Translations under genes and position numbers: made by a program | Assembly: GCF_000520975.1 (NCBI RefSeq) | Contig: NZ_JACB01000006.1 | Span: 310,001-374,000, forward strand | DNA from: Aquimarina megaterium XH134 | Lineage (GTDB): Bacteria > Bacteroidota > Bacteroidia > Flavobacteriales > Flavobacteriaceae | Reading direction: 5' to 3' | Length of the DNA: 64,000 bases | In this document: positions 9,610 through 18,210 of the stretch, piece after piece | Numbering within the stretch: position 1 is the stretch's first letter | Layout of the letters: each line of letters begins with the position of its first letter | The notes under the pieces: generated by a model | Database searches by the model: none | What the model was told of the DNA's origin: nothing | The model's input: the letters and a program-made list of their open reading frames with translations, nothing else

Positions 9610-10422
9610 ATGGATCTATCACAAATCAAAATGGTTGCTACAGATATGGATGGCACACTTCTTAATACTAATGGTGAAGTTAGCCGTCGTTTTTTTGAAC
9701 TTTTTGAAGAGCTAAATAACCTGGGTGTAACCTTTGTTGCTGCTAGTGGAAGACAATACTATAGTATTATTGACAAACTAAAACCAATTAAAGATGATAT
9801 CTATGTCATTGCCGAAAACGGAGCTTTGACTATGCAACAAGACAAAGAACTTCAGACTACAGAAATCGATCGCGAAACGTATCTGGAATTACTTGATATC
9901 TCTAAAACATTACAAGGTTCTCAGGTAATAGTTTGTGGAAGAAAACGAGGGTATATTGAAGATTACGGGCAAGATTTTATCGATATGTTTAATGAATATT
10001 ATTATCGATATGAAATTGTAGAAAATCTTGCAGAAGTAATCGATGATCAATATCTCAAAATTGCAATTTGTAATCAAAAAGGAGCAGAAGAATACCTCTA
10101 TCCTGCTTTAAAACATCTAGAGAACAAATTGAAAGTAAAAGTATCTGGAGAAATCTGGCTAGACCTTTCTCATAACCTTGCCAATAAAGGCCATGCACTA
10201 CAACAATTGCAAAAAAACAATAATATATTACCAGAAGAGACTATGGTTTTTGGAGATTACAACAATGACCTCGAAATGATGACCAGAGCAACGTATAGCT
10301 TTGCTATGGAAAATGCCCATCCAAACGTAAAAGCAATTGCCAATTACTCAACAAAAAGTAATAATGATAATGGTGTAGAATATATGTTACACAAGATGAT
10401 TGAAGCTAAAAAAGCTAGTTAG
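9610..10422 (+). CDS. HAD-superfamily Cof-like phosphatase
   Basis: This 270-residue protein has the HAD motif I DMDGT (residues about 12-16), motif II AASGR (about 50), a Lys near 198 and motif III GDYNNDLEMM (about 216). The long cap between motifs II and III places it in the Cof/IIB subfamily. Such enzymes hydrolyse sugar phosphates, flavin mononucleotide or PLP in the cytosol. The substrate is unknown here. It converges on the HExxH lipoprotein gene with only 6 bp between the two stops. Confidence 0.88.
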   Translation: MDLSQIKMVATDMDGTLLNTNGEVSRRFFELFEELNNLGVTFVAASGRQYYSIIDKLKPIKDDIYVIAENGALTMQQDKELQTTEIDRETYLELLDISKTLQGSQVIVCGRKRGYIEDYGQDFIDMFNEYYYRYEIVENLAEVIDDQYLKIAICNQKGAEEYLYPALKHLENKLKVKVSGEIWLDLSHNLANKGHALQQLQKNNNILPEETMVFGDYNNDLEMMTRATYSFAMENAHPNVKAIANYSTKSNNDNGVEYMLHKMIEAKKAS

Positions 10423-10428
10423 AATTAG

Positions 10429-11502
10429 CTATTTTATGTCTTGCTGCGAGATTTCAATCTCAAGCGTAGCTCTTTCTCCTGTCGCCTGCCAAAAGTTAAA
10501 GAAAAAACTACCCCAATCAGGAGTTCCTTTTTTAGTAAAATTATCTAAATCTTTATTGATAGATGTAACCTTTTCATCATCTAATTTCGAAGTAGAAATA
10601 ACCACTGTAATTCCTTTAAAGCTTTTTTGAGAATTCTCTTCAGAAGGTACACGAGCTCCATTTTTTGTAATTAAATCTGCCGCTGTAAAAGTTGTGATTT
10701 TATCTGCCGTAAACTTACCTCCGGCTGCAACTGCCTGCGGGTTTTCTGCTACCTGAACCGATTTAAGTTCACTTTCTTTTATTAGTCCCATAAGGTACAA
10801 TTCTAAATTACCATACGCAAGCGTGTTTCCTCCATTGGCAAAAGTGCCAAACCCATCTTCACCATCTATCTTTCCTTGATAATTACCACCTCCTAAATCA
10901 ATAAGCTCATCAAAACCACCAAGTTGCCCTCCTACACTAGAATACCCCCAGTGACCACCAACTGTGGTTGGGATAAAATCATAATTTGCCCAATAATGCA
11001 TGATTTCATGTAAAAAGGGGCCATTTTTAATATATTCTGCTCTAGGCATGTGAATAACACTCTTTAACACACCTTTAGAACCATATGCCGCGGTATTATC
11101 ATAAATAGATGACCCTACACCCTGAACATCGTTTTTAACTTTCTGATTTACTCCATAATACAAACCATTAGGTTGTTCGGTTTCAACAGAGAGTATAAAA
11201 ATAAAATCAAAATTGTCATTTAAATACTCATATACCTTTTTAGACACCATAGCAAAATCACCATTCCCGGCAATAAACTTATTGTAATCTGCTTCCGATA
11301 AAACATAGTTTATAAGCTTACTATCTTTACCTAAAATAAAATCTTCTGCAAAAACAGTCTGTTCTCCCGAGGGATCTGGGTCAACTCCAGTATCAGTAGT
11401 ATTTGTAGTATCATCATCTTTGCTACAAGAAAGAAAACAAAAAACAAAGAAAGCTATAAAAGATAAGACCTTTAGACTCTGCTTTAATTGGGGCTTTAGC
11501 AT
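10429..11502 (-). CDS. putative zincin-type (HExxH) metallopeptidase lipoprotein
   Basis: This 357-residue protein has a lipoprotein signal (FVFCFLSC, lipid Cys near residue 26) followed by an acidic, Thr-rich linker (KDDDTTNTTDTG). A zincin motif, FLHEIMHYWANY, lies near residue 165, with a further His in GGHWGY about 16 residues later that could be the third ligand. A later element, LELYLMGL, recurs in unassigned bacterial metallopeptidases I recall. The inference is a cell-surface or periplasmic zinc peptidase. The fold and substrate are unknown, and the protein may be annotated only as hypothetical. It is transcribed alone, tail-to-tail with the HAD gene. Confidence 0.6.
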   Translation of the reverse strand: MLKPQLKQSLKVLSFIAFFVFCFLSCSKDDDTTNTTDTGVDPDPSGEQTVFAEDFILGKDSKLINYVLSEADYNKFIAGNGDFAMVSKKVYEYLNDNFDFIFILSVETEQPNGLYYGVNQKVKNDVQGVGSSIYDNTAAYGSKGVLKSVIHMPRAEYIKNGPFLHEIMHYWANYDFIPTTVGGHWGYSSVGGQLGGFDELIDLGGGNYQGKIDGEDGFGTFANGGNTLAYGNLELYLMGLIKESELKSVQVAENPQAVAAGGKFTADKITTFTAADLITKNGARVPSEENSQKSFKGITVVISTSKLDDEKVTSINKDLDNFTKKGTPDWGSFFFNFWQATGERATLEIEISQQDIK

Positions 11503-11609
11503 GGGTATATATTCTTAGATTATAAAAAAACAACGCTATAATAAGCACTTTATTTGAATTGCACAACAAATAAATTAAACCTATCTATAAGGAACTAATA
11601 ATCAAATCT

Positions 11610-13406
11610 CTAATCATTTAATTTTAATACCGCCATAAATGCTTCCTGAGGAATCTCTACATTACCTACCTGGCGCATTCGTTTCTTTCCTTTTTTCTGC
11701 TTTTCTAATAATTTACGTTTACGAGAAATATCACCACCATAACATTTGGCTGTTACATCTTTACGAAGAGCTTTTACGGTTTCACGAGCAATAAATTTTG
11801 CTCCAATTGCTGCCTGTATTGGGATATCAAATTGTTGGCGAGGGATCAGTTCTTTTAATTTCTCACAGATCTTCTTACCTATATTATAAGCATTATCTTT
11901 ATGTAATAATGCCGATAATGCATCTACAATATTTCCATTAAGTAAAACATCTACTTTTACCAGCTTAGAAGAGCGCATACCAATAGGTGTATAATCAAAA
12001 GATGCATATCCTTTTGATACTGTTTTTAAGCGATCATAAAAATCAAATACGATCTCTGCCAATGGCATATCAAAGGTAAGCTCTACTCGCTCTGTAGTCA
12101 AATAGGTTTGGTTTGTTATTTCTCCTCGTTTCTCGATACATAAAGACATTACGGATCCTACAAAATCAGATTTGGTAATAATAGAAGCTTTGATATACGG
12201 TTCTTCTACTCTGTTCATAGAAGAGGGATCCGGTAAATCAGATGGATTATTTACAATTATGATATCATCAGGATTTTTATTGGTAAACGCATGATACGAC
12301 ACATTGGGTACTGTAGTGATAACGGTCATGTTAAATTCACGCTCCAATCGTTCCTGAATAATCTCCATATGTAACATCCCCAGGAATCCACATCTAAAAC
12401 CAAAACCTAGTGCTGCCGAACTCTCTGGTACAAACACCAAAGAAGCATCATTAAGTTGTAATTTTTCCATAGAATTACGAAGTTCTTCATAATCTTCTGT
12501 ATCTACAGGATAAATCCCAGCAAATACCATAGGTTTTACATCCTCAAAACCTTCAATTGCATTTTGTGTAGGTGTTTTGGCATCTGTAATAGTATCTCCT
12601 ACTTTTACTTCGCGTGCATCTTTAATACCTGTAATAAGATATCCTACATCTCCTGTTTTGATTACCTGTTTAGGTTCCTGATTTAATTTCAATGTTCCTA
12701 CCTCATCAGCAGAATAGTTTTTCCCGGTAGCCACAAACTTAATCTGTTGCCCTTTTTTAATTTCACCATTAACTACCTTAAAATATGTTTCTACACCTCT
12801 AAACGAGTTATAAACCGAATCAAAAATCAGAGCCTGCAAAGGTTCTTCAGGATTTCCTTCTGGTGGAGGAACACGTTCTATAATGGCAGTAAGAATTTCT
12901 TCTATACCTATCCCTGTTTTAGCACTTGCAGGAATTACTTCTTCGGCATCACATCCCAAAAGATCTACAATATCATCGGTCACTTCTTCTGGATTAGCAC
13001 TTGGTAAGTCTACTTTATTGAGTACCGGAATAATTTCCAGATCATTTTCGAGAGCCAGATATAAATTAGAAATTGTCTGCGCCTGTATACTTTGTGCTGC
13101 ATCTACAATTAGTAGCGCTCCTTCACAGGCTGCAATAGAACGAGAAACCTCATAAGAAAAATCAACATGACCAGGAGTATCAATAAGATTAAGGATATAC
13201 TCCTCTCCTTTGTGTTTATATTCCATCTGGATCGCATGACTCTTGATCGTAATCCCACGTTCACGCTCCAAATCCATACTATCAAGTAATTGTGCTTGCG
13301 CTTCACGAGCGGTTACTGATCCGGTAAAGTCCAATAATCGATCTGCCAGTGTACTCTTACCGTGATCAATATGTGCAATAATGCAAAAATTTCTAATATT
13401 TTTCAT
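11610..13406 (-). CDS. lepA: elongation factor 4 (LepA), back-translocating ribosomal GTPase
   Basis: This 598-residue protein has the usual family length. The G-domain opens with [15 protein letters not shown] (G1), with RGITIKSHA (switch I), DTPGHVDF (G3) and NKVDLP (G4). The LepA-specific C-terminal domain ends with [21 protein letters not shown] and KKRMRQVG, the hallmark that separates it from EF-G. It binds ribosomes and aids translation and subunit assembly under stress. The transcript probably starts near 13605 and carries a leader of about 200 bases that includes a structured repeat. Confidence 0.97.
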   Translation of the reverse strand: MKNIRNFCIIAHIDHGKSTLADRLLDFTGSVTAREAQAQLLDSMDLERERGITIKSHAIQMEYKHKGEEYILNLIDTPGHVDFSYEVSRSIAACEGALLIVDAAQSIQAQTISNLYLALENDLEIIPVLNKVDLPSANPEEVTDDIVDLLGCDAEEVIPASAKTGIGIEEILTAIIERVPPPEGNPEEPLQALIFDSVYNSFRGVETYFKVVNGEIKKGQQIKFVATGKNYSADEVGTLKLNQEPKQVIKTGDVGYLITGIKDAREVKVGDTITDAKTPTQNAIEGFEDVKPMVFAGIYPVDTEDYEELRNSMEKLQLNDASLVFVPESSAALGFGFRCGFLGMLHMEIIQERLEREFNMTVITTVPNVSYHAFTNKNPDDIIIVNNPSDLPDPSSMNRVEEPYIKASIITKSDFVGSVMSLCIEKRGEITNQTYLTTERVELTFDMPLAEIVFDFYDRLKTVSKGYASFDYTPIGMRSSKLVKVDVLLNGNIVDALSALLHKDNAYNIGKKICEKLKELIPRQQFDIPIQAAIGAKFIARETVKALRKDVTAKCYGGDISRKRKLLEKQKKGKKRMRQVGNVEIPQEAFMAVLKLND

Positions 13407-13514
13407 GTAGTCTCTCTCTTGTATACCATCAAATCTAACATAATCATTTATAAAGGTATATCAATCATTTTTAAATACCCATTATGGGTTCCATTCTTCT
13501 TTTTCAATACGTTT

Positions 13515-13589
13515 TGGGGCGTGACCCGTCATTACATTATGGGTCGGGCTATTCGCGCTACACGGTAGCTCGCTTCTATCCCTCACGCA
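13515..13589 (-). repeat. structured repeat/RNA-like element in the lepA leader
   Basis: Read on the minus strand it begins TGCGTGAGGGATAGAAGCG, contains a GCTAC-CGT-GTAGC hairpin, then ATAGCCCGACCC, and ends with GGGTCACGCCCC; GACCC and GGGTC can also pair. It is clearly more GC-rich than its surroundings. The flanks (GCGTGAGGGAT.AGAAG and TAGCCCGACCC...CGCCC) resemble a dispersed element I remember from many Flavobacteriia genomes. Whether it is mobile, a structured RNA such as the flavo-1 motif, or a terminator-like element cannot be settled here. Confidence 0.55.
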
Positions 13590-13612
13590 ATTTTCATGCT
13601 CTTAATGACTTG

Positions 13613-13620
13613 CAAATATA
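13613..13620 (-). promoter_or_regulatory. -7 box upstream of lepA (TATATTTG)
   Basis: On the minus strand TATATTTGC matches TAnnTTTGC exactly. It would place the transcript start near 13606 and give lepA a leader of about 200 bases. The -33 TTG is not clear. Confidence 0.45.
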
Positions 13621-13731
13621 ATTGATTTTAGAAGCTTTATACTATCTCTCCCAGTATTTTTAGATTTCGTTCATTTCAAAAAAAATTAGACTTCACAGGT
13701 CATAGAGATCTGCGAGGTATTAAAGAATTTG

Positions 13732-13739
13732 TATTTTTG
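13732..13739 (+). promoter_or_regulatory. -7 box for dusB (TATTTTTG)
   Basis: TATTTTTGC is an exact TAnnTTTGC match. It overlaps the possible TTG start at 13737, so that codon would lie upstream of the transcript. This supports the GTG at 13758 as the dusB start. Confidence 0.5.
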
Positions 13740-13757
13740 CCAAAAAAAAGATTCGCT

Positions 13758-14750
13758 GTGGCCAAGATAGGAGACATAGATGTAGGAGAATTCCCATTAT
13801 TATTAGCCCCAATGGAAGATGTAAGTGATCCTCCTTTTCGTGCATTGTGCAAAGAGCAAGGTGCCGATGTAGTGTATACAGAATTTATTTCTAGTGAAGG
13901 GCTAATTCGTGACGCTGCCAAAAGTGTTATGAAGCTTGATATTTATGAAAAAGAACGTCCGGTTGGTATTCAGATTTTTGGAGCCAACCTGGATTCTATG
14001 CTTAAATCTGTTGAGATTGTAGAAGCATCGGGCCCTGATATTATTGATATTAATTTTGGGTGCCCTGTAAAAAAAGTAGTAAGCAAAGGTGCCGGAGCAG
14101 GGATTCTTAAAGATATTGATCTTATGGTTTCTCTTACCGAAGCTATGGTTAAACACACCAAATTACCCGTTACTATAAAGACACGATTGGGTTGGGACCA
14201 TAACTCTATTAGAATTGTAGAAGTTGCAGAACGGCTACAGGATGTAGGAGCCAAAGCTATTTCTATTCATGGTCGTACCCGGGCACAGATGTATAAAGGT
14301 AATGCAGATTGGAAACCCATTGCCGAAGTAAAAAACAACCCGAGAATGCACATTCCCGTATTTGGTAATGGCGATGTAGATACTCCCGAGCGTGCTATGG
14401 AAATGAGAGATCTATACGGTCTTGATGGTGCTATGATTGGTCGTGCCAGTATTGGTTATCCCTGGTTTTTTGCAGCAGTAAAACACTTTTTTAAAACTGG
14501 TGAGCATTTACCACCACCAACCATAGAAGAACGAGTAAATGCAGCTCGCAGACACTTACAAATGGCAATCGATTGGAAAGGCGAAAAATTAGGTGTTTTT
14601 GAAACCCGCAGACATTACACTAATTATTTTAAAGGAATACCTCATTTTAAAGAATACCGAACCAAAATGGTAACCAGTGATCTCTCCCAGGATGTATTTG
14701 CTGCTTTTGATGAAGTGCAATCAACATTTTCTGGATTTGAATTCGTATGA
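13758..14750 (+). CDS. dusB: tRNA-dihydrouridine synthase (DusB type)
   Basis: From the GTG at 13758 the protein is 330 residues and begins MAKIGDI, which matches the usual start of Bacteroidota homologues. The longer TTG start at 13737 falls inside the -7 box. The FMN-binding TIM barrel shows LLAPMEDVSDPPFR (about 14-28), IDINFGCPVKKV with the catalytic Cys (about residue 102), KTRLGWD, ISIHGRTRAQMYKG and FGNGDV. It reduces uridines in tRNA to dihydrouridine using NADPH. It converges on the LolC/E-like permease gene 102 bp downstream. Confidence 0.95.
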   Translation: MAKIGDIDVGEFPLLLAPMEDVSDPPFRALCKEQGADVVYTEFISSEGLIRDAAKSVMKLDIYEKERPVGIQIFGANLDSMLKSVEIVEASGPDIIDINFGCPVKKVVSKGAGAGILKDIDLMVSLTEAMVKHTKLPVTIKTRLGWDHNSIRIVEVAERLQDVGAKAISIHGRTRAQMYKGNADWKPIAEVKNNPRMHIPVFGNGDVDTPERAMEMRDLYGLDGAMIGRASIGYPWFFAAVKHFFKTGEHLPPPTIEERVNAARRHLQMAIDWKGEKLGVFETRRHYTNYFKGIPHFKEYRTKMVTSDLSQDVFAAFDEVQSTFSGFEFV

Positions 14751-14852
14751 TTTTTTTGTTATTCCGAACTTAATTTATGAGATATTTTAGTTTGCTTGTA
14801 TAGTATAGTTTTTCAGAAAAATACAACCGTATTACTTTAAACCTAAGAAGAG

Positions 14853-16055
14853 TCAACTCACTAATTTCTGATTAATTCTACTAGAGGCCAATAAAGAAGC
14901 TATAAAACCGATAATAGTAATCGTAAAAAAGACTACAACAAAACTAATTACGGTAATACGAGTCGGATACGGTAATGAGGGTGTAATCATTAATAATCCA
15001 AATTGCTGTTGTAATATGATAACAATGAACCCTAATAACAAGCCTAATACTGTGCCCAAAACGGTCATAAGCGAACCTTGAAACAAAAATATTTTTCTAA
15101 TACTAGGCAGAGAAGCCCCTACATTATAGAGCGTTTTTACATTGCTTTTCTTATCGATAATCATCATAATAATTGCTCCGGCAACATTAAACAAAGCAAT
15201 AATAGCAATTAACGTGATCACCAGGTAGGAGACTAAATTCTCAGTATTTAACATTTTATACAATGTATCATTAAGCTGCATCCTGTTTTTTACAATCACA
15301 TTATGATCAAAAATCTGTTGTAATCCTTTTATCACCACTTCTTCATTAGCTTGTGGTAATAATTTAAGCTCTATATGAGTCACTTTATCTTCTGGTAATT
15401 TCAACAATTTGCGTACTAATCCTGTAGTTGCAAAAATGTATTTTTTATCAAGTTCTTCATTTACGCTATACACCCCAATATTTACAGCTTTCTCTGATCT
15501 AAATGCTTTTGAAGGATCACTGGGAATACCTTTACCTGGCTTTGGCACATAAATACTAAGCAGATTTGTATAGGTTTGCTCTACTCCCATATTAAGTTCT
15601 CTGCTAATCCCATTACCCGCAACGATCTGGAAATCATTATCGGTTAACCAATCCCCAAATACCAGTATACTATCGGTGTGAATAACATTGTGATAATTAG
15701 CATCTACCCCTTTGATATAGGACATCTTTTGTTTACCCACAAACTCTAAGAAAACACGTTCTTCTACTATTTCAGAAAAATGAGCAACTCCTTCAAGTTT
15801 AGCTAGCTTTTCTTTTTGAGTATCGGTGAATGTAAATGTCTTTCCGCTTGACGGAAAAATCTTAAGATCGGGATCAAAATATGAAGAAAATTGAAGGCTA
15901 AAATCCTTAAGCCCCGCAAATCCTGATAACACAAGAAATAATGCCATCGCTCCTATAACCACGCCAGTTGCAGCAATAATTGTAATAATATTAATGGCGT
16001 TGCTACTACCAGGAGAAAACAAGTATCGCTTTGCGATGTAGTATGAAAAATTCAA
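14853..16055 (-). CDS. LolC/E-type ABC transporter permease
   Basis: This 400-residue membrane protein has one N-terminal TM helix (about 20-45), a large periplasmic MacB-like domain, and three C-terminal helices (about 275-300, 322-350, 370-395). The start YYIAKRYLFSP and the segment NVAGAIIMMIIDKKSNVKTL are typical of the lipoprotein-releasing LolC/LolE family, in which the permease extracts lipoproteins from the inner membrane for transfer to the outer membrane. The matching ATPase is not in the window. The gene lies downstream of rbfA on the same strand (119-bp gap), an order common in Flavobacteriia. Confidence 0.88.
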   Translation of the reverse strand: MNFSYYIAKRYLFSPGSSNAINIITIIAATGVVIGAMALFLVLSGFAGLKDFSLQFSSYFDPDLKIFPSSGKTFTFTDTQKEKLAKLEGVAHFSEIVEERVFLEFVGKQKMSYIKGVDANYHNVIHTDSILVFGDWLTDNDFQIVAGNGISRELNMGVEQTYTNLLSIYVPKPGKGIPSDPSKAFRSEKAVNIGVYSVNEELDKKYIFATTGLVRKLLKLPEDKVTHIELKLLPQANEEVVIKGLQQIFDHNVIVKNRMQLNDTLYKMLNTENLVSYLVITLIAIIALFNVAGAIIMMIIDKKSNVKTLYNVGASLPSIRKIFLFQGSLMTVLGTVLGLLLGFIVIILQQQFGLLMITPSLPYPTRITVISFVVVFFTITIIGFIASLLASSRINQKLVS

Positions 16056-16174
16056 ATCCTTATGATGAGCATTAGATGTGTATGAAATTTTAATTCTGCA
16101 ATAAAGATAAGAGAAAAGAAAATTCTATTTCTTCTACTTTCTATGATTTTTCTATTTGTAAGGACCGCTAAAGA

Positions 16175-16567
16175 TTACTTCTTTTTACGTTTTTCGAGAA
16201 GTTCGGGATTATTTATAGGATCTTCTTTGCCCTTTACAGCTTCTTCTATATTAGAAATATACTCAAGAGAATCATCAATAAAATAGGATAACTCTGGCAT
16301 ACGGCGTAACTGATTTTTGGTGCGCTGCGCTACCTGATGTTTTATTTGTGATTTTACCTGGTTTACTTCTTTTAATACTCTTTCTCCTTCCTGATGCGGG
16401 AAGACGCTCATATATACTTTTGCAATAGAAAGATCTGTAGTTACGCTTACTTTGGTAACGGAAACCAAAATCCCCTGTACTCCCGCTTCACGTAATGCAA
16501 GTTGTATCACATCGGCTACATCGCGTTGTAATACTCCTCCAATTTTTTTCTGTCTGTTTGTTTCCAT
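16175..16567 (-). CDS. rbfA: ribosome-binding factor A
   Basis: The ATG at 16567 gives METNRQKKIG and 130 residues, the usual size. A longer in-frame ORF to 16678 would run through the promoter region and into mce, so it was rejected. The KH-like domain carries VLQRDVADVIQ and VTKVSVTTDLSIAKVYMSVF, typical of RbfA, which binds the 30S subunit during late maturation of 16S rRNA. The -7 box lies only a few bases before the ATG, so the mRNA may be leaderless. The LolC/E-like permease gene follows on the same strand. Confidence 0.93.
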   Translation of the reverse strand: METNRQKKIGGVLQRDVADVIQLALREAGVQGILVSVTKVSVTTDLSIAKVYMSVFPHQEGERVLKEVNQVKSQIKHQVAQRTKNQLRRMPELSYFIDDSLEYISNIEEAVKGKEDPINNPELLEKRKKK

Positions 16568-16571
16568 GGTG

Positions 16572-16579
16572 CAAAAGTA
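16572..16579 (-). promoter_or_regulatory. -7 box of rbfA (TACTTTTG)
   Basis: On the minus strand TACTTTTGCACC directly precedes the ATG of rbfA. If used, transcription starts at or next to the A of the start codon. No convincing -33 TTG is present. Confidence 0.5.
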
Positions 16580-16590
16580 CAATTTATATG

Positions 16591-16598
16591 TATTTTTG
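16591..16598 (+). promoter_or_regulatory. -7 box of mce (TATTTTTG)
   Basis: TATTTTTGCG is an exact TAnnTTTGC match 23 bp before the mce ATG. It is only 11 bp from the oppositely directed rbfA box, so the two promoters must overlap physically. Confidence 0.5.
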
Positions 16599-16621
16599 CG
16601 ACATAGTGATAAAAGTATATT

Positions 16622-17053
16622 ATGAACCACATCAATAAAATAGAACACCTGGGTATTGCAGTCAAAGATATCGAGCAAGCAAATACATTATACGAGAAAC
16701 TTTTGGGAGTTGCTCCTTATAAGCAAGAGGCCGTAGAAAGCGAAGCTGTAATCACTTCTTTTTTTAAGGTAGGAGATAGTAAAATAGAATTACTGGCCAG
16801 TACCCGAGAGGATGGACCCATCGGAAAATTTATTGCCAAAAAAGGAGAAGGTATTCATCACATCGCTTTTGATGTCGATAATATCGAATTAGAACTGGAT
16901 CGATTAGAAAAAGAAGGGTTTCAATTAATCAATAAGGTACCTAAACCTGGCGCTGATAATAAATTAGTTGCTTTTTTACATCCTAAAAGTACAAATGGGG
17001 TCTTAATAGAGTTATGCCAGGAAAAACCTATTGATCAGGATATTACAAAATAA
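16622..17053 (+). CDS. mce: methylmalonyl-CoA epimerase
   Basis: This 143-residue glyoxalase/VOC-fold protein has the metal-binding elements expected for the family: IEHLGIAV (His near residue 9), GIHHIAFDV (His near 81) and VLIELCQ (Glu near 132). It interconverts the D and L epimers of methylmalonyl-CoA, needed for propionyl-CoA metabolism with methylmalonyl-CoA mutase, which is not in the window. It is divergent from rbfA with only 54 bp between the two starts. Confidence 0.93.
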   Translation: MNHINKIEHLGIAVKDIEQANTLYEKLLGVAPYKQEAVESEAVITSFFKVGDSKIELLASTREDGPIGKFIAKKGEGIHHIAFDVDNIELELDRLEKEGFQLINKVPKPGADNKLVAFLHPKSTNGVLIELCQEKPIDQDITK

Positions 17054-17153
17054 ATTTTATCGTTTTTATAGCTCTTTTTTCCTTTTTTAAAGAAGAATCA
17101 AAGTCTTTATACGGCTTAAGAATAAAAGACAATTAAAATAATAGAAAAAAATG

Positions 17154-17184
17154 TTGGCGCGTTTATATCAAATCCTTAAATTTG
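17154..17184 (+). promoter_or_regulatory. promoter of the CAU tRNA gene
   Basis: TTG at 17154-17156 and TAAATTTG at 17177-17184 are separated by 20 bp, which fits the Bacteroidota consensus. The predicted transcript start is a few bases upstream of the mature tRNA 5' end. Confidence 0.65.
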
Positions 17185-17196
17185 CCCTCCGTTTTA

Positions 17197-17270
17197 GGTC
17201 CCATAGCTCAGCTGGTTAGAGCACCTGACTCATAATCAGGGGGTCCTTGGTTCGAGCCCAAGTGGGACCA
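17197..17270 (+). tRNA. tRNA with CAU anticodon (Met elongator or Ile2)
   Basis: A full cloverleaf can be drawn: acceptor GGTCCCA/TGGGACC, D-arm GCTCAGCTGGTTAGAGC, anticodon arm CCTGA-CTCATAA-TCAGG, variable GGGTC, T-arm CTTGG-TTCGAGC-CCAAG, discriminator A. It is 74 nt. The next three bases are CCT, so CCA is not fully encoded. Anticodon CAU is shared by elongator Met and lysidine-modified Ile2 tRNAs; I cannot separate them by eye. Confidence 0.95.
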
Positions 17271-17277
17271 CCTAGTT

Positions 17278-17313
17278 AAAAAGCTGTTTCTTGTATTAGA
17301 AACAGCTTTTTTT
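17278..17313 (+). terminator. terminator after the tRNA
   Basis: Arms 17278-17290 (AAAAAGCTGTTTC) and 17299-17311 (GAAACAGCTTTTT) pair over 13 bp with an 8-base loop and end in a T run. It lies 8 bp after the tRNA. Confidence 0.9.
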
Positions 17314-17363
17314 GTTCACTCAGGATACTACATCGTTATTTTAATCCAATTTCGATATCAAAA

Positions 17364-18152
17364 TCACATTACACTAATTTCATCTCCCACAGCAATAGTA
17401 TAATCTTTGCTATCAATAAGCTTAAGATATCTTCCAAACCAGATTTTTCGCTCTGATAATCGATATTGTGATAAGGTTTTTAAAGGTTCTTCACCTTTTT
17501 CTCCCGTTTCTTGATTTACCGTCGTTACTGTACACCGAGCACATGATTTGGTGATTTCGAAAGTAGTCTCATTAATTTTAATCTTTTTCCATTGATCTTC
17601 AATAAACGGGCTTCCTCCTGCAAAGACAATATTGGGTCTAAATCTGTTCATTTTAATAGGAGAAGGCAACTTACTATTTAAATCATCCAAAGAACTATCT
17701 CCTATAATCAAGTACTGAGCACCATCCTGAAAAAGAATTCGTGCCTCATTATTTTGCTTAACCCATCTTTTTTCGGTACTCGATTGCCGAACCAGGTATA
17801 CTTGTTTTCCTAAAAGGTCCGAAAACCATTCATTCACCACCTGTTCTTCTTTTATAGCCTCTACTTTTTCTTTAAAAACAGAAACCAAAATTGGTTCTTT
17901 TAACGTTGGATTCTCTAGCTTAATCTCAATAGTGCTTTCTTTATAGGTAACCAATAATGAATCCTGTGATAATGCTACCTGAAACAATGCCAATTTAGGT
18001 TCTTCTCGTTGGGTAATATGTTTTCCGTTTTTATCGGCCAGCATCCAATACCGGTCATACTCAAAACCTGTTTCGGATAAAGTAGCACTTTGTAATTCAA
18101 TTCTGCCCAGTGATTTAACCGGATACACATATAATTCTGAGATTTTTAGCAT
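17364..18152 (-). CDS. MOSC domain protein with MOSC N-terminal beta-barrel
   Basis: This 262-residue protein has an N-terminal domain opening with ISELYVYPVKSLG and the DRYWMLADKNG motif, then a MOSC domain with RFRPNIVF and the Cys-containing KSCARCTVTTVNQETG (about residues 190-205). The domain is that of molybdenum-cofactor sulfurase C-terminal regions and of the mARC reductases, and typically binds or transfers sulfur bound to molybdopterin. The cytosolic function here is unknown. It is followed on the same strand upstream by the EamA transporter gene. Confidence 0.85.
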   Translation of the reverse strand: MLKISELYVYPVKSLGRIELQSATLSETGFEYDRYWMLADKNGKHITQREEPKLALFQVALSQDSLLVTYKESTIEIKLENPTLKEPILVSVFKEKVEAIKEEQVVNEWFSDLLGKQVYLVRQSSTEKRWVKQNNEARILFQDGAQYLIIGDSSLDDLNSKLPSPIKMNRFRPNIVFAGGSPFIEDQWKKIKINETTFEITKSCARCTVTTVNQETGEKGEEPLKTLSQYRLSERKIWFGRYLKLIDSKDYTIAVGDEISVM

Positions 18153-18210
18153 CTTTTTGCTTTTAATATTTGTTGTCTATCGATTTAGAAACAGTATTAT
18201 TTTGTAAAGT

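Noticed and set aside
13737-13757. TTG start for dusB at 13737
   Set aside because: The codon lies inside the -7 box, and the shorter GTG start matches the usual DusB N-terminus.
16568-16678. N-terminal extension of rbfA
   Set aside because: It runs through the divergent promoter region and into mce; the ATG at 16567 gives the usual RbfA length.
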